Positions 34,706 to 48,484 of a stretch of DNA of 64,000 bases are shown here, piece by piece (the stretch's first letter is position 1; each line of letters starts with the position of its first letter). The DNA is from Sepiola atlantica (lineage: Eukaryota > Mollusca > Cephalopoda > Sepiida > Sepiolidae), in the NCBI GenBank assembly GCA_963556195.1, contig OY744525.1, forward strand, positions 27,032,913 to 27,096,912, written 5' to 3'. Under the pieces are notes generated by a model. That model made no database searches and had not been told where the DNA came from. It saw nothing but the letters and a program-made list of their open reading frames with translations. Both the position numbers and the translations under genes were made by a program.

Positions 34706-35072
34706 TAGAAGTATTATTATTCTTTATTATTCTTATATAGAACTAAAGAAACTTATTATTTTATCATCTAATTTACATATGTGTTTGTAGTGTGTACACA
34801 CACACTTATGTAAATTACATGCCGATGCTGAAAAAGTCACTTTTTCTCTAAATGCTCACAGAGACATTCAGAAATATTAGAGAGTGGTTGAATCAACATA
34901 GAGTGAGAGAGGATGAGAGAAATACATAGATGGGTAAGAGAAAAACGGGTAACTTGTTCAGTTAATTATAAATTATGTCCAATTAGAACAATTAAAATAA
35001 TTTTTTTTCAAACATAACTCAGTCCCAGAACGAAGGTATATTTGTGTTATTAAGTTACACAGAAAAAAAGCC
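34641..35072. other. (GAT)n/(CAT)n repeat and AT-rich non-coding DNA
   Basis: A GAT run switches to ATC/CAT repeats at 34648-34705. The remainder to 35072 shows no gene or repeat family that I recognise. Confidence 0.6.
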
Positions 35073-35711
35073 GGTGCTTCTGCAGAGACGGGGGCCACTG
35101 TTCGATCGATGGCGGCGGAAACTGCCGACTCCTCTTCCGGAGAAATCGTGATCGACGGAAAGAAATTTGATTTGGGGGGAGATAACTAATATTCGGTTAA
35201 TTACTTTTTCACGAAATGGACGTAAACCGATTAAACTTTGAAGAGTTCTTGCATTTACTCGGGGATAATTGCCAAATTGTTGATTTTTTTTCAACCTGTA
35301 AAAAACTTGTTTTTTTCCACATTTATCGTTCAGTCAATTGTTTACTCTTTTTTTTCAAATCAAAGTTTTACTTAGTTTTACTTATTACGTTTTTTTTTAT
35401 TTCAATAAAAAGTTTGCTATTTATTTGATGTACATAATGTTTATCAAAGTCTTATTTAATTCGTTTTTTGTTAAATTTCAAATGTTTATCAAAGTTTTAT
35501 TTATTTATTTGCTGTACATAATGTTTACTTAGTTTCAATAAATAAATGTTCATAATTTTAACTTATCCTCAATGATCAATTCAACAGTTATCTTCCCCAA
35601 AATCAAATTTCTTTCCGCGCTCACGTTTTCGGACGATTTCTCCCGAACAGGAGTCGGCAGTTTCCGCCGCCATCGATCGAAACAGTGGCCCCCCGTCTCT
35701 GCAGAAGCACC
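35073..35711. mobile_element. MITE/foldback with arms of about 120 bp
   Basis: Arms 35073-35187 and 35589-35711 are imperfect reverse complements. Both contain GGTGCTTCTGCAGAGACGGG, TCGATCGATGGCGGCGG, AAACTGCCGACTCCT and GGAAAGAAATTTGATTT in order. The arms are GC-rich, unlike the 400-bp AT-rich centre, which holds its own direct repeat (AAATGTTTATCAAAGT near 35480 and ATGTTTATCAAAGTCTTA near 35440). No transposase is present. Confidence 0.85.
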
Positions 35712-36413
35712 AAAAAGCCTTAAGGAAAAAAACATTGATGAACTAACGTTTAGTATAATAATTGATTTATTTAAAATTACAATATAAATCTCAGCGGAAA
35801 AAGTTGTATGAGTGTTTTTTTATTGTTGTTATGTCAATATTTATGTTTTGTTTACATATTTATTTTAAAATCTCGTATGGGGTAAAATTGTTTTTTTTGC
35901 GAATACTTATTTTTCCAAAATAGTGTTAATGTTAATTAAAGCCCCCCCCCCCCAAAAAAAAAACACATTTAAAATTCCGAAAAAATAATTTGATTGTGAA
36001 CATAGAGTGTAAAAATTATATCACCCGACTTCGATTGATATATTACTTGACCACTACTACTACATTAAAAAGGAAGAAATTAATAAAATCATGATTATTG
36101 ATTTGTTTAATGACTTCTTTATTTATTCTTGTGTCCATATCAAAATAATAATCAAATGATAACAATAATATGTAAAATTATTCAAAATGTATTACATCAA
36201 ACTTATGTAAATCAGAGGGTGTGTTCCATTTACTTCTATTTCATTGTAACATTTACTTAATTTACCTGTTTAACTAAATAAGAAAGTTGATAATAAAATT
36301 GCTTTTTTTTTATTGATTTCCTTTCAGATCTATCAATGAAATTATTTTGAATATATCTAAATGAATAAATGCGAAAGTTTTTTTTATTCATCACTCCTAT
36401 ATTACAATCAAAA
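35712..36413. other. AT-rich non-coding DNA
   Basis: Homopolymer runs (for example C then A at 35943-35964) but no gene, repeat family or structured RNA that I recognise. Confidence 0.5.
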
Positions 36414-36515
36414 CGGGTATTTATTTACCTCCTCTCCAGGAGGTTAGGCACAAGGCCAGTTTTATCTTACTCCCACAAGTAAGATCTGACCCAAGGTCGG
36501 GTCGGGAAGTGCTAT
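36414..36515. repeat. Short interspersed repeat with AGGCACAAGGCC (copy 2)
   Basis: Matches 31203-31305 over about 100 bp. Its opening hairpin is ACCTCCT-CTCC-AGGAGGT, one base pair longer than in copy 1 (ACTCCT/AGGAGT), with both sides changed together. It ends at GGTCGGGTCGGGAAGTG and then returns to AT-rich DNA. Confidence 0.75.
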
Positions 36516-37040
36516 TTAAATCAATAATACATATAGTACTTTGTTATACTCTATATATATACTAGAGACGAATAATTTGCATATCTATTTCTTAATCAAT
36601 TTATAATTAATTAATATTTGATGTTACTTCCTTCTAAGTTAATTGTGTTATCTTATCTACATATGTGAAATAGTTTCGTCAATATTAATAGTAATTAATT
36701 AAAATGATTTAATAAAAAAAATAGATAACATAAAAAAAAACTAATCGTAAAATCGCTTGCGAGAATTTTTACTGATTCAGCATAAGGGAGAAAGAGAAAA
36801 GGAGGATGAGCGTGTCTAGCTTGATACTGATTGGTTGTCTCTAGTTATCTCTGGCTGGTTAATGTGTCTGCCCCCTTCCTCTCTATCCCTCTTCCCCTTC
36901 CTTTACGACGTCGTATTATTATTATTTTTTTTTTTTTGTCTGACACTTCTGCTCTCTCCCTCTTCCCTTTCTTCTACGACGCCGTATTATTATTATGTTA
37001 TTGTTTTTTTTTAATTAATGTCTGATGTGTCTAGAATGCT
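36516..37040. other. AT-rich DNA with a duplicated segment
   Basis: Positions 36883-36930 and 36958-37000 share CTCTTCCC-TTCCTT, then TACGACGTCGTATTATT / TACGACGCCGTATTATT and a poly-T run. This is a direct duplication of about 75 bp spacing. No gene was found. Confidence 0.6.
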
Positions 37041-37085
37041 GAGAACAGATACTACACTCAGATCTTAGCAAAAAGGCCAGGGAAC
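37041..37085 (-). pseudogene. U2 snRNA 5'-end pseudogene fragment
   Basis: The minus strand reads GGCCTTTTTGCTAAGATC then TGAGTGTAGTATCTGTTCT. This aligns with metazoan U2 snRNA nucleotides about 10-46 with only two or three differences, and keeps the GUAGUA branch-site recognition box. The RNA's 3' two thirds are absent, since beyond GUUCU the similarity fades. It is best viewed as a U2-derived retro-fragment or part of a composite repeat. Confidence 0.8.
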
Positions 37086-37149
37086 TATAATAAAATGTCT
37101 TTATGGCTTGGCATTTTTAAATGAATTAAAAAAAAATTATTGCAGTATC

Positions 37150-37500
37150 TTTTAATGGAATGTGCAGTGTAGCATCGGTTCAGTTGTAATAAGACCGCCC
37201 CCTCCAGTAATTATCTACTCCTTTTTTAAGGGGTGAGGGTAATCCTCACAGGTATTATATTATCCTTTGAAGGAGGGTTAATGTAGTATGTGTTCTGTTG
37301 TCATGAGACCATCTCACTAGATACTACCTTCTCCTTGGGGGGTAGTATAGTATATTTTCTGTTTTTTTTCTCCTTTTATAGGTTATTCCTCCTCTATTTT
37401 GGAGGGGGTATTGTAGTATATGTTCTAACGTAATGGTAAGATCCTACCAGGCATTACCTCCTCCTTTGAGGGTCAGTGTATGTAGTTCGTTCATCATGCC
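37150..37500 (+). repeat. 65-bp tandem repeat with U2-like motif
   Basis: At least four degenerate units begin near 37159, 37279, 37345 and 37411. Each starts with a TGTAGTAT-TGTTCT-like motif (the U2 GUAGUAUCUGUUCU text), continues with TCATGAGACCATC-like sequence, and ends in a C-rich/G-rich hairpin such as CCTCCTCTATTTTGGAGG or TACTACCTTCTCCTTGGGG. Related units on the opposite strand lie at 42427-42612, and a single motif is at 43366-43385. No protein coding is seen. Confidence 0.65.
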
Positions 37501-38825
<1,325 letters not shown>

Positions 38826-39054
38826 TAGCAGAAACTACCCGCCCTCCAGGCAGCAATTAATATAGATGTATCATTATCTACAGACAAAGAAGCACTGTTG
38901 TTTTTGTTTTCACATTTTCATAATTTGAAGAAAAATAATTTAAAAAAAAGGTTATTGCCATGGTGTTATTTGATATATTCCAATGTTGAGATTTGATTTT
39001 GTTTTAGTATAAAAATGAATTGCCCATAATGAAAGGAATAAATGGAAAATTCAG
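38826..39054. other. AT-rich non-coding DNA
   Basis: No gene or repeat family is recognised between the TA block and the MITE at 39055. Confidence 0.5.
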
Positions 39055-39582
39055 GGCGATTGTCAAGAATAATCAACAACAAAAATGGTTGAATAAACAA
39101 AAACAAATATTCGACAAATAACTGATACCAAAGGCAATAAAGTTACTTTTCTACCTACCTGCCTATTTTCTTTTTTGTTTTAAAAGTATTTTAAAGTGTT
39201 TTGATGGCTTTTAATAATTCTGTCTAAATCCGATCGCATTACAGTTCAATTTGCAAGATGACGCAAGTGGATGTCCCTACAGTTTTTTTTTTCAAATAAA
39301 TAAATAACTGCCCCAAATACCTTTAAAATTTACCTTTCTACCTAATTGAAAGGAGAAAAATACATTAAAAACCCCTCAGACTTCGTAGACGTAATCTAAT
39401 CTAATATATTTGATCAAACTTTTTAATTGAAATAAAAAATAAACGCTTCAAAATACTTTAAAACGCAAAAAAATTATGCAGGTAGGTATAAAAGTAACTT
39501 TTATGCCTTTGGTAACAGTTATTTGTTGACAATTTTTTGTGCATCCTTTCTTTCTATTGGTTATTCTTAACAGTCGTCCAAA
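39055..39582. mobile_element. MITE/foldback, arms of about 140 bp
   Basis: Inner arms 39111-39205 and 39440-39530 are clear reverse complements, sharing ACAAATAACTG-TACCAAAGGCA, AAAGTTACTTTT and TACCTACCTGC. Weaker complementarity (TCAAGAATAATCAA against TTAAGAATAACCAA) extends the arms to about 39055 and 39582. The centre is unrelated AT-rich sequence. No coding region is present. Confidence 0.75.
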
Positions 39583-39840
39583 GTGGAAATCAATTGTTCA
39601 AATAAAAGACTTATATATTCCTGGACAATTAAAAATGGTTACTTTATGTTTTTCGCTTTTATTATAAAAGACAGTAAAATAAAAATAAAACTTAATGACG
39701 ATTTTACAAAAATATGAATCTATTTTTTTTTTTTTTGTAATTTACAAAGCTTTTGTAAATTAAAAAGCTTAGAGAAGTGGGGTTCTTTATTCTGAGAGTA
39801 TGATATCATGATATACGATCAACATGCAGTGACCCTAGAG
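39583..39840. other. Left flank of the hAT element
   Basis: AT-rich DNA whose last 60 bp (TATGATATCATGATATACG and following) belongs to the repeat array that continues at 42427 on the far side of the hAT element. It ends in CCCTAGAG (39833-39840), the target duplication. Confidence 0.6.
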
Positions 39841-42418
39841 CAGTGCTTTTCAACCTTTTTGCTGGAGTGGAACCCCATGGAAACATTCCACTGGCTCGAG
39901 GAACCCCTGTGCAAAATTTTGGTTGTCTTATGCAAAAAACAGCATTTAATTATACAAAAAAAATAAATTTGCAATAAAATGAAAATACTCATGTTCAGAG
40001 TATTGTACATGAAATGAAAACAAAAATGTTTATGTTTGAATAGATTACATTTATTCATATGAAAAAAGTCAATCGGAAACTTGAGCCTGGTGTTTCTTGC
40101 ACAACTTTTTAAGATTGGGTCGTGTTTTTGATAGACACGCACGAAGTTCATCTTCCACGGACCGCAATTGTGCTCGTTTCTTGTGCTTGATGGTTGTCAG
40201 AGCTGAAAATCCAAATTCATACAAGTAGGAGGTTGAAAATTGCACAAGAAGTCGTAGCGCTTTCTGGGCAATTGCATGATATTCCTTTTCAACCAGCAGC
40301 CAAAATGCATTCAGGTTAAGTTTAGAATGCTTCAGCTTTAATGTCCTGTCATTTAGAACACTGGCAAGTTCTTCTTCTTCTGTTAATGTGAACTGTTCTT
40401 CAGACGGCTCAAATTCTTCAAATGGGTTTCTAATCCAGTCATACTGGTCAACAGATATTGATGGAAAATATTTGTCAAGATTTGTTAACAAAGTGTCCAA
40501 ATGGTTCAAAATCAGTAGCCTAATTTCTTGACAATTCCTTTTAAAAACATATGGAAACATTTCCAAATTTCCTGCAGCTATGCGTTTCTTCCATATTGTC
40601 AATTTCTTCTGAAAAGCATTTATTTTGTCAGTAGAAGACAAGATATTTTCGTTCCTGCCCTGCATGCCATTGTTCAAGAGGTTAAGTTCATGAAATATAT
40701 CGGCAAGATATGCTAACTTCGAACACCAATGGCCATTACTTAAACATTCTACAAAGTCTTTCAGGTTTTCTTGCAAACAAAAGGTCAATAACTCTTCTTT
40801 TAATTCGTAAAAACGAGACAATACTTTCCCCCTTGACAACCATCGTATTTCTGTGTGCTGGATTAAGGTGGAATGTTCTGCTTCCATACCCATTCAAAGT
40901 TTCTCAAACTGTCGACATTTAAGTGGGCTCATCTTGATGTAATTAACTATTTTAACTACCATATCCAATGCAGATTTTAGTTCAGATCCAAGAGTTTTAG
41001 CCACTAGTGCTTCTCTATGAATGAAACAATGAGTATGGATAATATTTGGATTTTGTTTTTGTGCGATTGGGACAAAGCCTTTAAGACATCCTGTCATTGC
41101 AGAGGCACCATCTGTACAAATACCAGCACAGTTTTTCCAGTTCAATCCACAATACTCTAAATATGAATTCAAAACATCAAATACATCTTGTCCTTTCGTT
41201 GTGCCTGGCAATTCCTTGCAACACAGGAAGTCTTCTACAATAGCTTCATCATCAATAAATCGAACAAATACAAGGAGTTGTGCTTTACCACTAATGTCCA
41301 TACTCTCATCAACTTGAAGTGCAAATAAGTTATGTTTCAGTATTTCTGACTTAAGATTGCATTCAATGTCTCCTGACATGTCTTGAATGCGCCTACTTAT
41401 TGTGTTGTCAGAAAGTGGAATTTTATTTACCTCTGATACAGCATCCTCTCCAAACATTATCCTCACTATTTCTTGGCATGCAGGTAAAATTACAGTTTCA
41501 GCGATGGTATGAGATTTCATTTTTCTTGCAACTATCTCTGCCACAGCATAACTTGCTTCTTGTCCTTTGTTACTCAACTTGAACTTTTTGGCAAACATAG
41601 AAACCTGCCTTTTATTACATTTCATTTCTCGTTTAAAATATTGTTCATCTTTGCTCAACAACTCTGGATGTTTAGTTATTAAATGTCGTTTCAGTTTGGC
41701 TGGTGCTATAGCACTGTTAGCCAGCTGCTCCCCACAAACAATACACAAAGGTGAAGGGCACTCTGGGTTTCCAGTCCAAGTAAATCCCAGAGCTATGTAC
41801 TTTTCACAATATTGACGAACTTTTAGTTGTAGGTTAATTCCATCATTTCTTGATTTCGATGAGGCAGCATCGCTGGTAGTGGTTTCAGCTTCAAAGGAGT
41901 GCCTCAGATCCTGTGTCTCTTCATCCGCATCTGTCTTGCGTTTTTTCACAAATCTATCCATGGTTGTAAAATCTGTAAAAGAGTTTAATGAATGTAACGA
42001 GTTTAATCATATTAAAAGATTTAACTCTTTACAGTCCACAGTTTCCATACGGCAACTAATAAAATATACATACTTAGAATGAAAAATATTTATAATTAGT
42101 GGAAGATATCAGCCAATCATATTTAAGCAATAGTTTTCTTGGAAATTACATATAGACAATTTATTTTATAACTACATACACTAAATAATAATAATATTTG
42201 TATACTTGTATTTGTATAAATATAAAATTTTTAAAGCATGTTTTCATATGTCGGACCGTATAGGGTTAAAAGATATGCATATATTAATAAAATAGATTTT
42301 CGAAACTGAATTTAATATGTTGTTTATTTGTTCGTTGTTCTAATTTAGAAATTGCGGAACCCCTGGACTGTACTGGCAGAACCCTAAGGTTCCGCGGAAC
42401 CCTGGTTGAAAACCACTG
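39841..42418 (-). mobile_element. hAT transposon with intact ends
   Basis: A 2578-bp element with 15-bp terminal inverted repeats (CAGTGCTTTTCAACC on the left; CAGTGGTTTTCAACC as reverse complement on the right), flanked by a perfect 8-bp target duplication CCCTAGAG (39833-39840 and 42419-42426). GGAACCC motifs are repeated just inside both ends, as is common in hAT subterminal regions. Inside is one long transposase frame on the minus strand, interrupted by a single in-frame stop. The perfect TSD and the near-open frame argue for a fairly recent insertion. Confidence 0.95.
40069..41961 (-). pseudogene. hAT transposase (ZBED5/FAM200-like), one internal stop codon
   Basis: The frame runs 630 codons with a single TGA at 40896-40894, splitting it into 355 and 274 residues in the same frame. 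In part one, residues 73-98 form a BED-type zinc finger (C73, C76, H93, H98). ALQVDESMDISG carries a likely catalytic D218, and CTDGASAMTG a second Asp (D284), followed by HCFIHREAL. In part two, EIRWLSRG (15-22), an LNLLNNGMQG motif (about 70-79) and a C-terminal dimerisation block FWLLVEKEYHAIAQKALRLL...YEFGFSAL (197-232) complete the hAT plan. It would bind the TIRs and excise the element. The text resembles the domesticated ZBED5/FAM200/SCAND3 group. The stop removes the C-terminal half, so the copy is probably inactive unless read through. Confidence 0.92.
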
Positions 42419-42426
42419 CCCTAGAG

Positions 42427-42612
42427 AATAGGTAATGTTGAAAGTATGATATTATGACGAACGACCCCCCGCCTCAAAAAGTAGGAGTTAATGCCTGGTG
42501 CATGGTATCATGACAACAGAATAGAGAGTACACTACTCCCCCCCACCCCCACCCAAAAAAGGAGGTGATGCCTGGGAGGAATGTATAATGACGAATGAAA
42601 GTATACTACACA
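42427..42612 (-). repeat. Tandem repeat related to 37150-37500, opposite strand
   Basis: Read on the minus strand there are two full units, each of the form TGTAGTATACT-TTC-TTCGTCAT / AGTAGTGTACTCTCTATTC then TTGTCATGATACC, CCAGGCAT-ACCTCCT and a G-rich end, plus a partial unit adjoining the hAT element. The order and spacing match the units at 37279-37480. The hAT element at 39841-42418 inserted into this array. Confidence 0.65.
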
Positions 42613-43739
42613 GAATTAAATAAGCATACACTGTTTTAATGTTAATATAATTAGATTAGGTGGAGAAATCTTTCGCATATTATTCATTTAGATGACATTA
42701 AAAAAACAATGGCAAGTTTGGTTGTCCATGTAAAACGCCCAAATGAAAATTGGGCTGAAAAATATAATCGCCATCTTTATTAACAAATAGAAATATCTAA
42801 CCAAGGAAAAACGATAAGTTCCTTTTATAATTTTCTAGTTAAAAAACATGTTTATAAACTTGAATTACAGTTCTTCCTTAGCTGGCCTCTTTCTTGACTT
42901 GCTTAGATGGCGACTATAATTTTCCCACCTAATTTTTATTTCGCCGTTTCACGTGTACAGTGAAATTTGGCATAACAAATAAAACATTAAAAACCCTAAG
43001 TTGTTGGGTTGTTTTGTTTTACTAAAACATGGTTTAAATATTTTTAAATATAAGTTTTTTATAAATAATGCCGAAGCCTATTTCACTCTAAATAATTTAC
43101 GTGACTGAAATAGGAATTAACCCAAATAAGAAAAGAAAGCACGGCTTTTTTTTTAAATAATAAGTTATTTATGTCTAACAGGATTTATTAAGTGAAAGTA
43201 AATTTACAATTTAAAACAATTACAATTTAAACAGAAAATTCAATTTTATTGGTTTGCATTTTAGGTGAAAAAGTTTTTAATTTCATACTATGTATATTTA
43301 TAATTTTCCAGGAAAAAATGTTGAACTCTTACAGAGGAGATGATTTCTGGGAGGACTGTAGTATCTGTTCGTCATATCTCAGCGACATTTGACTGAAGTT
43401 TCATCTAAATTATCTCCCTTGGAAATGAAATTCTAAAAGTTTATAAAACTCTATCGATTTTTTAAATAAAATCTCTTTAAATAGTTTTATTAATAATTAA
43501 AATAATAATACTATAGATAAAACGATTGCGTGTATAGAAGAAAATTTGGCAATACAAATTAGAAATGTATATTAGAAAATATTAATTCATTAGAAACTTA
43601 AAAATAAATAAATATGCAAATGAGCAATATCGAGATTTGTTTGAGTGAGATTTCGATTCCATCATTAGAATGAAATAAGCCTACTCAGTTTTGATGTTAG
43701 TATAGTTAGGATAGATGAAAAAAGACTTTCGCATTCATT
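42613..43739. other. AT-rich non-coding DNA containing a small foldback
   Basis: Includes a foldback at about 42744-42960, whose arms share AAAATATAATCGCCATCT / AAAATTATAGTCGCCATCT and AACCAAGGAAAAAC / AGCTAAGGAAGAAC. The single motif CTGTAGTATCTGTTCGTCAT at 43366-43385 is related to the U2-like repeat. The rest is unassigned. Confidence 0.55.
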
Positions 43740-43751
43740 TAGATTATATAT

Positions 43752-43818
<67 letters not shown>

Positions 43819-43946
43819 TATAGTTAGATATATTATGTATATATTATATATTATATATATATTATTTATAAATATATTTTATATTTAGATATATTATGTA
43901 TATATTATATATTATATATATTATTTATAAATATATTTTATATATA

Positions 43947-43985
<39 letters not shown>
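43740..43985. repeat. TA/ATTATA tract
   Basis: TA dinucleotides mixed with a repeated TATATTTAGATATATTATG motif at about 43820-43900. Confidence 0.95.
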
Positions 43986-45272
<1,287 letters not shown>

Positions 45273-46325
45273 TGTGAACAAACCAAAAAAATAATATCCA
45301 AAGAAATGAAACGAATAGGCCTAAAGGCTGAAATAACATCAAATGTTAAACAGGTCAATTTCCTCGATATTACCTTCAACCTCAATAGAGATACTTATGA
45401 GCCCTATGCTAAAGATAATTCCTACCCCCTTTATGTCAACCCACTATCTAACCACCCTAGATCTGTAAGTAAACACATCCCGGAATCAATTAGTAGAAGG
45501 ATTAGCAACAACTCCTCCAATATAGATATCTTCAATAAACATAAGAACTTTTATAATAAAGCACTAAAGGAGAGTGGATACAAAAATACTAAAATAGAGT
45601 ATATTCCAACTACACAAAATAACCCTAATAGGAACAAAAATAGAAATAGGAAAATTATCTGGTATACACCTCCATTTAACAACTCAACTAAAACCAAATT
45701 CGGGAATAAATTCCTGAACTTAATAAACACTCATTTCCCCAATAACAACATACTCCATAAAATTTTTAATAAGAATACACTAAAACTCAGCTATTGTTGT
45801 GGTGACAACTTAGAAAAAATCATAAAAAAGCACAACATGAAAATACTAAACACCCCAGTAACCTCAAATTCTAAAAGAACATGCAACTGTAATAACAAAT
45901 CAAACTGCCCCCTAAATCAAAAGTGCCTATCAACCCAAGTGGTCTATGAGGCATCTATCTACTCAACTGAAAACCCATCCCAGACTAACTATTATATTGG
46001 TCTGGCAGGCAACAATTTCAAGGAAAGATTCTACAACCATAAACTCTCCTTCAACAACCCAGACCATCCTGGCCAAAATGGACTTTCACTACACTACCAC
46101 AAAATAAAAACCAAAAAAGAAACTCCCATAATAAAGTGGAAAATCTTGAAAAAATCCAGCACCTGCAAATCAATAAACTCTCCATGTAGATTATGCTTAA
46201 ATGAAAAACTGGAAATTATCCGCTTTAAAGACAAAAACAAACTCCTAAATAGAAAACAAGAGACATCTATCAACTGTAAACATAATAGACTCTACCTCCT
46301 TAGCAACCCACATACCCCACCTTAA

Positions 46326-46843
46326 CCCCACACCAACCCCACATAACTTAAAAATAAAATTAAAAGTTTTTTTTTTTATAGTTTTTTTACAAAAATGAAT
46401 GATAACATTAAACCCTCACTATACACTACCCCAAAACACACTATAACCCCCTACCCACCCACCCAAATTTACCACCCAATCCCACCCCAACAAGTCATGA
46501 TGAATCTATAAATATATAACCACCCCTCTAAACTACCAATAACATCAAATCTCTACGTACTACCTATAATGCACAGCCTCAATAGCCTCTCAGCCATACT
46601 ACCAATTCTAACATAAACCCATAACTGGGACAGCTATTAACACTGATATCACTTGGACTAATCTAATCTCAATTACTTAACCCTTCGATCACTACCTTGA
46701 ACACTTAATTATTAACTGGTACTTAGTCCTTGTCATTGGTAGTAGAACAAAAAAGCCTACCATCACTTGTCGACTTATTTCGCCCAATGACTTCACAAGT
46801 AGCAAGATGGTAATGATGGTGATATTTATCATTATTACTATTT

Positions 46844-46917
<74 letters not shown>

Positions 46918-46926
46918 TTTTAATAC

Positions 46927-46969
<43 letters not shown>

Positions 46970-47067
46970 GTTATTATCATTAATATTCTTACAAACTTGT
47001 TATTTCTATTTTTATTCTAATTTTATTTATATTTATTTTTATTTTTATTTTTTATTTTTATTTTAAT
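46326..47067. other. PLE 3' region and (TTA)n tracts
   Basis: 46326-46720 is A/C-rich with repeated ACCCCAC-type motifs, probably the PLE 3' untranslated region. Two (ATT)n runs occupy 46830-46975, and ATTTTT repeats run to 47067, where the right arm begins. No gene is seen. Confidence 0.65.
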
Positions 47068-47803
47068 TTTATTTTTATTAAGGCTTTTATTAAGGCTATT
47101 ATCACTGCGACTATCGTAGGTATGATTGGCAGGCGTTATAATTGTTATCATAATCGGTTTTGTTAATGCTAAAACTAGTAACACCAGAAAACTTCTCTTA
47201 TAAAATGATTCCACTAGTATTGATTTCGGTATAATATAATCACAATTTAAAAAAAAAAAAAATATATATATATAATCACAACAAAATTCACTACAAATAA
47301 TAAACAAAACATTAAAATAAAATAAATAAAATGCAGAAGTAGCAATTAATACCCTAAATTAAAATTATCAAACATTTTTATCCACATGATAATTACTTAT
47401 TAGAATTAAAATAAAATAGGAATGACGGTTATAATCATAATTTTATTCTCATTTTAAATTTAACTCACTCTGGCCGTCGCCCCATCTCCCTTCCTCCCAC
47501 CCCGGCCGAAATTGAGATCATCACAGCACAAACACGTGAAAAACCTCCCACGTAATAATTTGAAACACGACTTGTTGGGGTCCTCCCCCCTCCCCTCCCC
47601 TCTCATGTCCCATGTCACCGTTATAGACAAAGCCCCAACTCTGTCCCCCTCCCCCTCCAATGTATTTTCAATTTTCAATCTCCCGTTAAAGTGAAGTTAA
47701 AACTTATGCCATTTGAATTCCATCGCCAGCCCGATGAGTTGGTCGCTATTTGCACCAATGAAACAAAACTTGTTTTGTCGCAACTAATGGAATAAAATCA
47801 AAA
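47068..47803 (-). repeat. Right arm of the 738-bp inverted repeat
   Basis: The reverse complement of 44535-45272. It ends at ATGGAATAAAATCAAAA and then passes into TATATATTTTGC. Its short frame at 47307-47023 (minus) repeats the hydrophobic N-terminal segment of the PLE frame in the other arm, confirming that segment belongs to the arm rather than to the PLE. Confidence 0.93.
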
Positions 47804-47896
47804 AATATATATTTTGCTCTGAATTTTCATTGAGCACTCTCATAAACCCGGTTTCAACTTCCTTCGGATTCATACCCCCTGGATATTTGTAACAAG

Positions 47897-47989
<93 letters not shown>

Positions 47990-48484
47990 GTCACCGGATT
48001 ATAATCATGGAGACTTTGAGAGTGGTACCTTTGTTGTACAAACGTTTGTCACTATAATCTAATGATGTACCTTTCTGTGATCTCATCTGTCACCCAAGCA
48101 TACAAAAAGGTGTGCCAAAGTGTGCAGATATAAACTGCTTATGATGGTTAAAAAAAGCCATTGACGAAGTCAGAGAGAAGGAAGAGATGATGATAGAAAA
48201 ACGTAATGAAACGGCAATCATCCATAAAGATGCAGCGAATCATCATGTGTATGTATATATGTATGTATATATATAATTATGTATGTGCATATGCATATCT
48301 ATGTATGTATGTATGCCTACACATACATTCATATATGTCTATGTATATATCTATGTATGTTTCGAGATGGTATCTTGGTATGGGTGAGACAGTATCCCAG
48401 TGAAAATGTTGAAGGTCAGAAGCAAGAATGCAATGGAAGCGATAAGACTCTTAATTATCAATAGTTGGAATAGGACCTCAATTT
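47804..48484. other. Non-coding DNA with TA and GTAT microsatellites
   Basis: (TA)n at 47901-47987 and GTATGTATATA-type repeats at 48247-48365. Sequence around 48180-48240 and 48370-48480 may be distant upstream parts of the retrotransposon fragment that follows, but I cannot show it. Confidence 0.5.

Noticed and set aside
34409..34740. Plus-strand hydrophobic frames of about 100 codons
   Set aside because: Antisense to the CX2CX8HX4C region of R2/R4-like copy D and running into GAT/CAT repeats.
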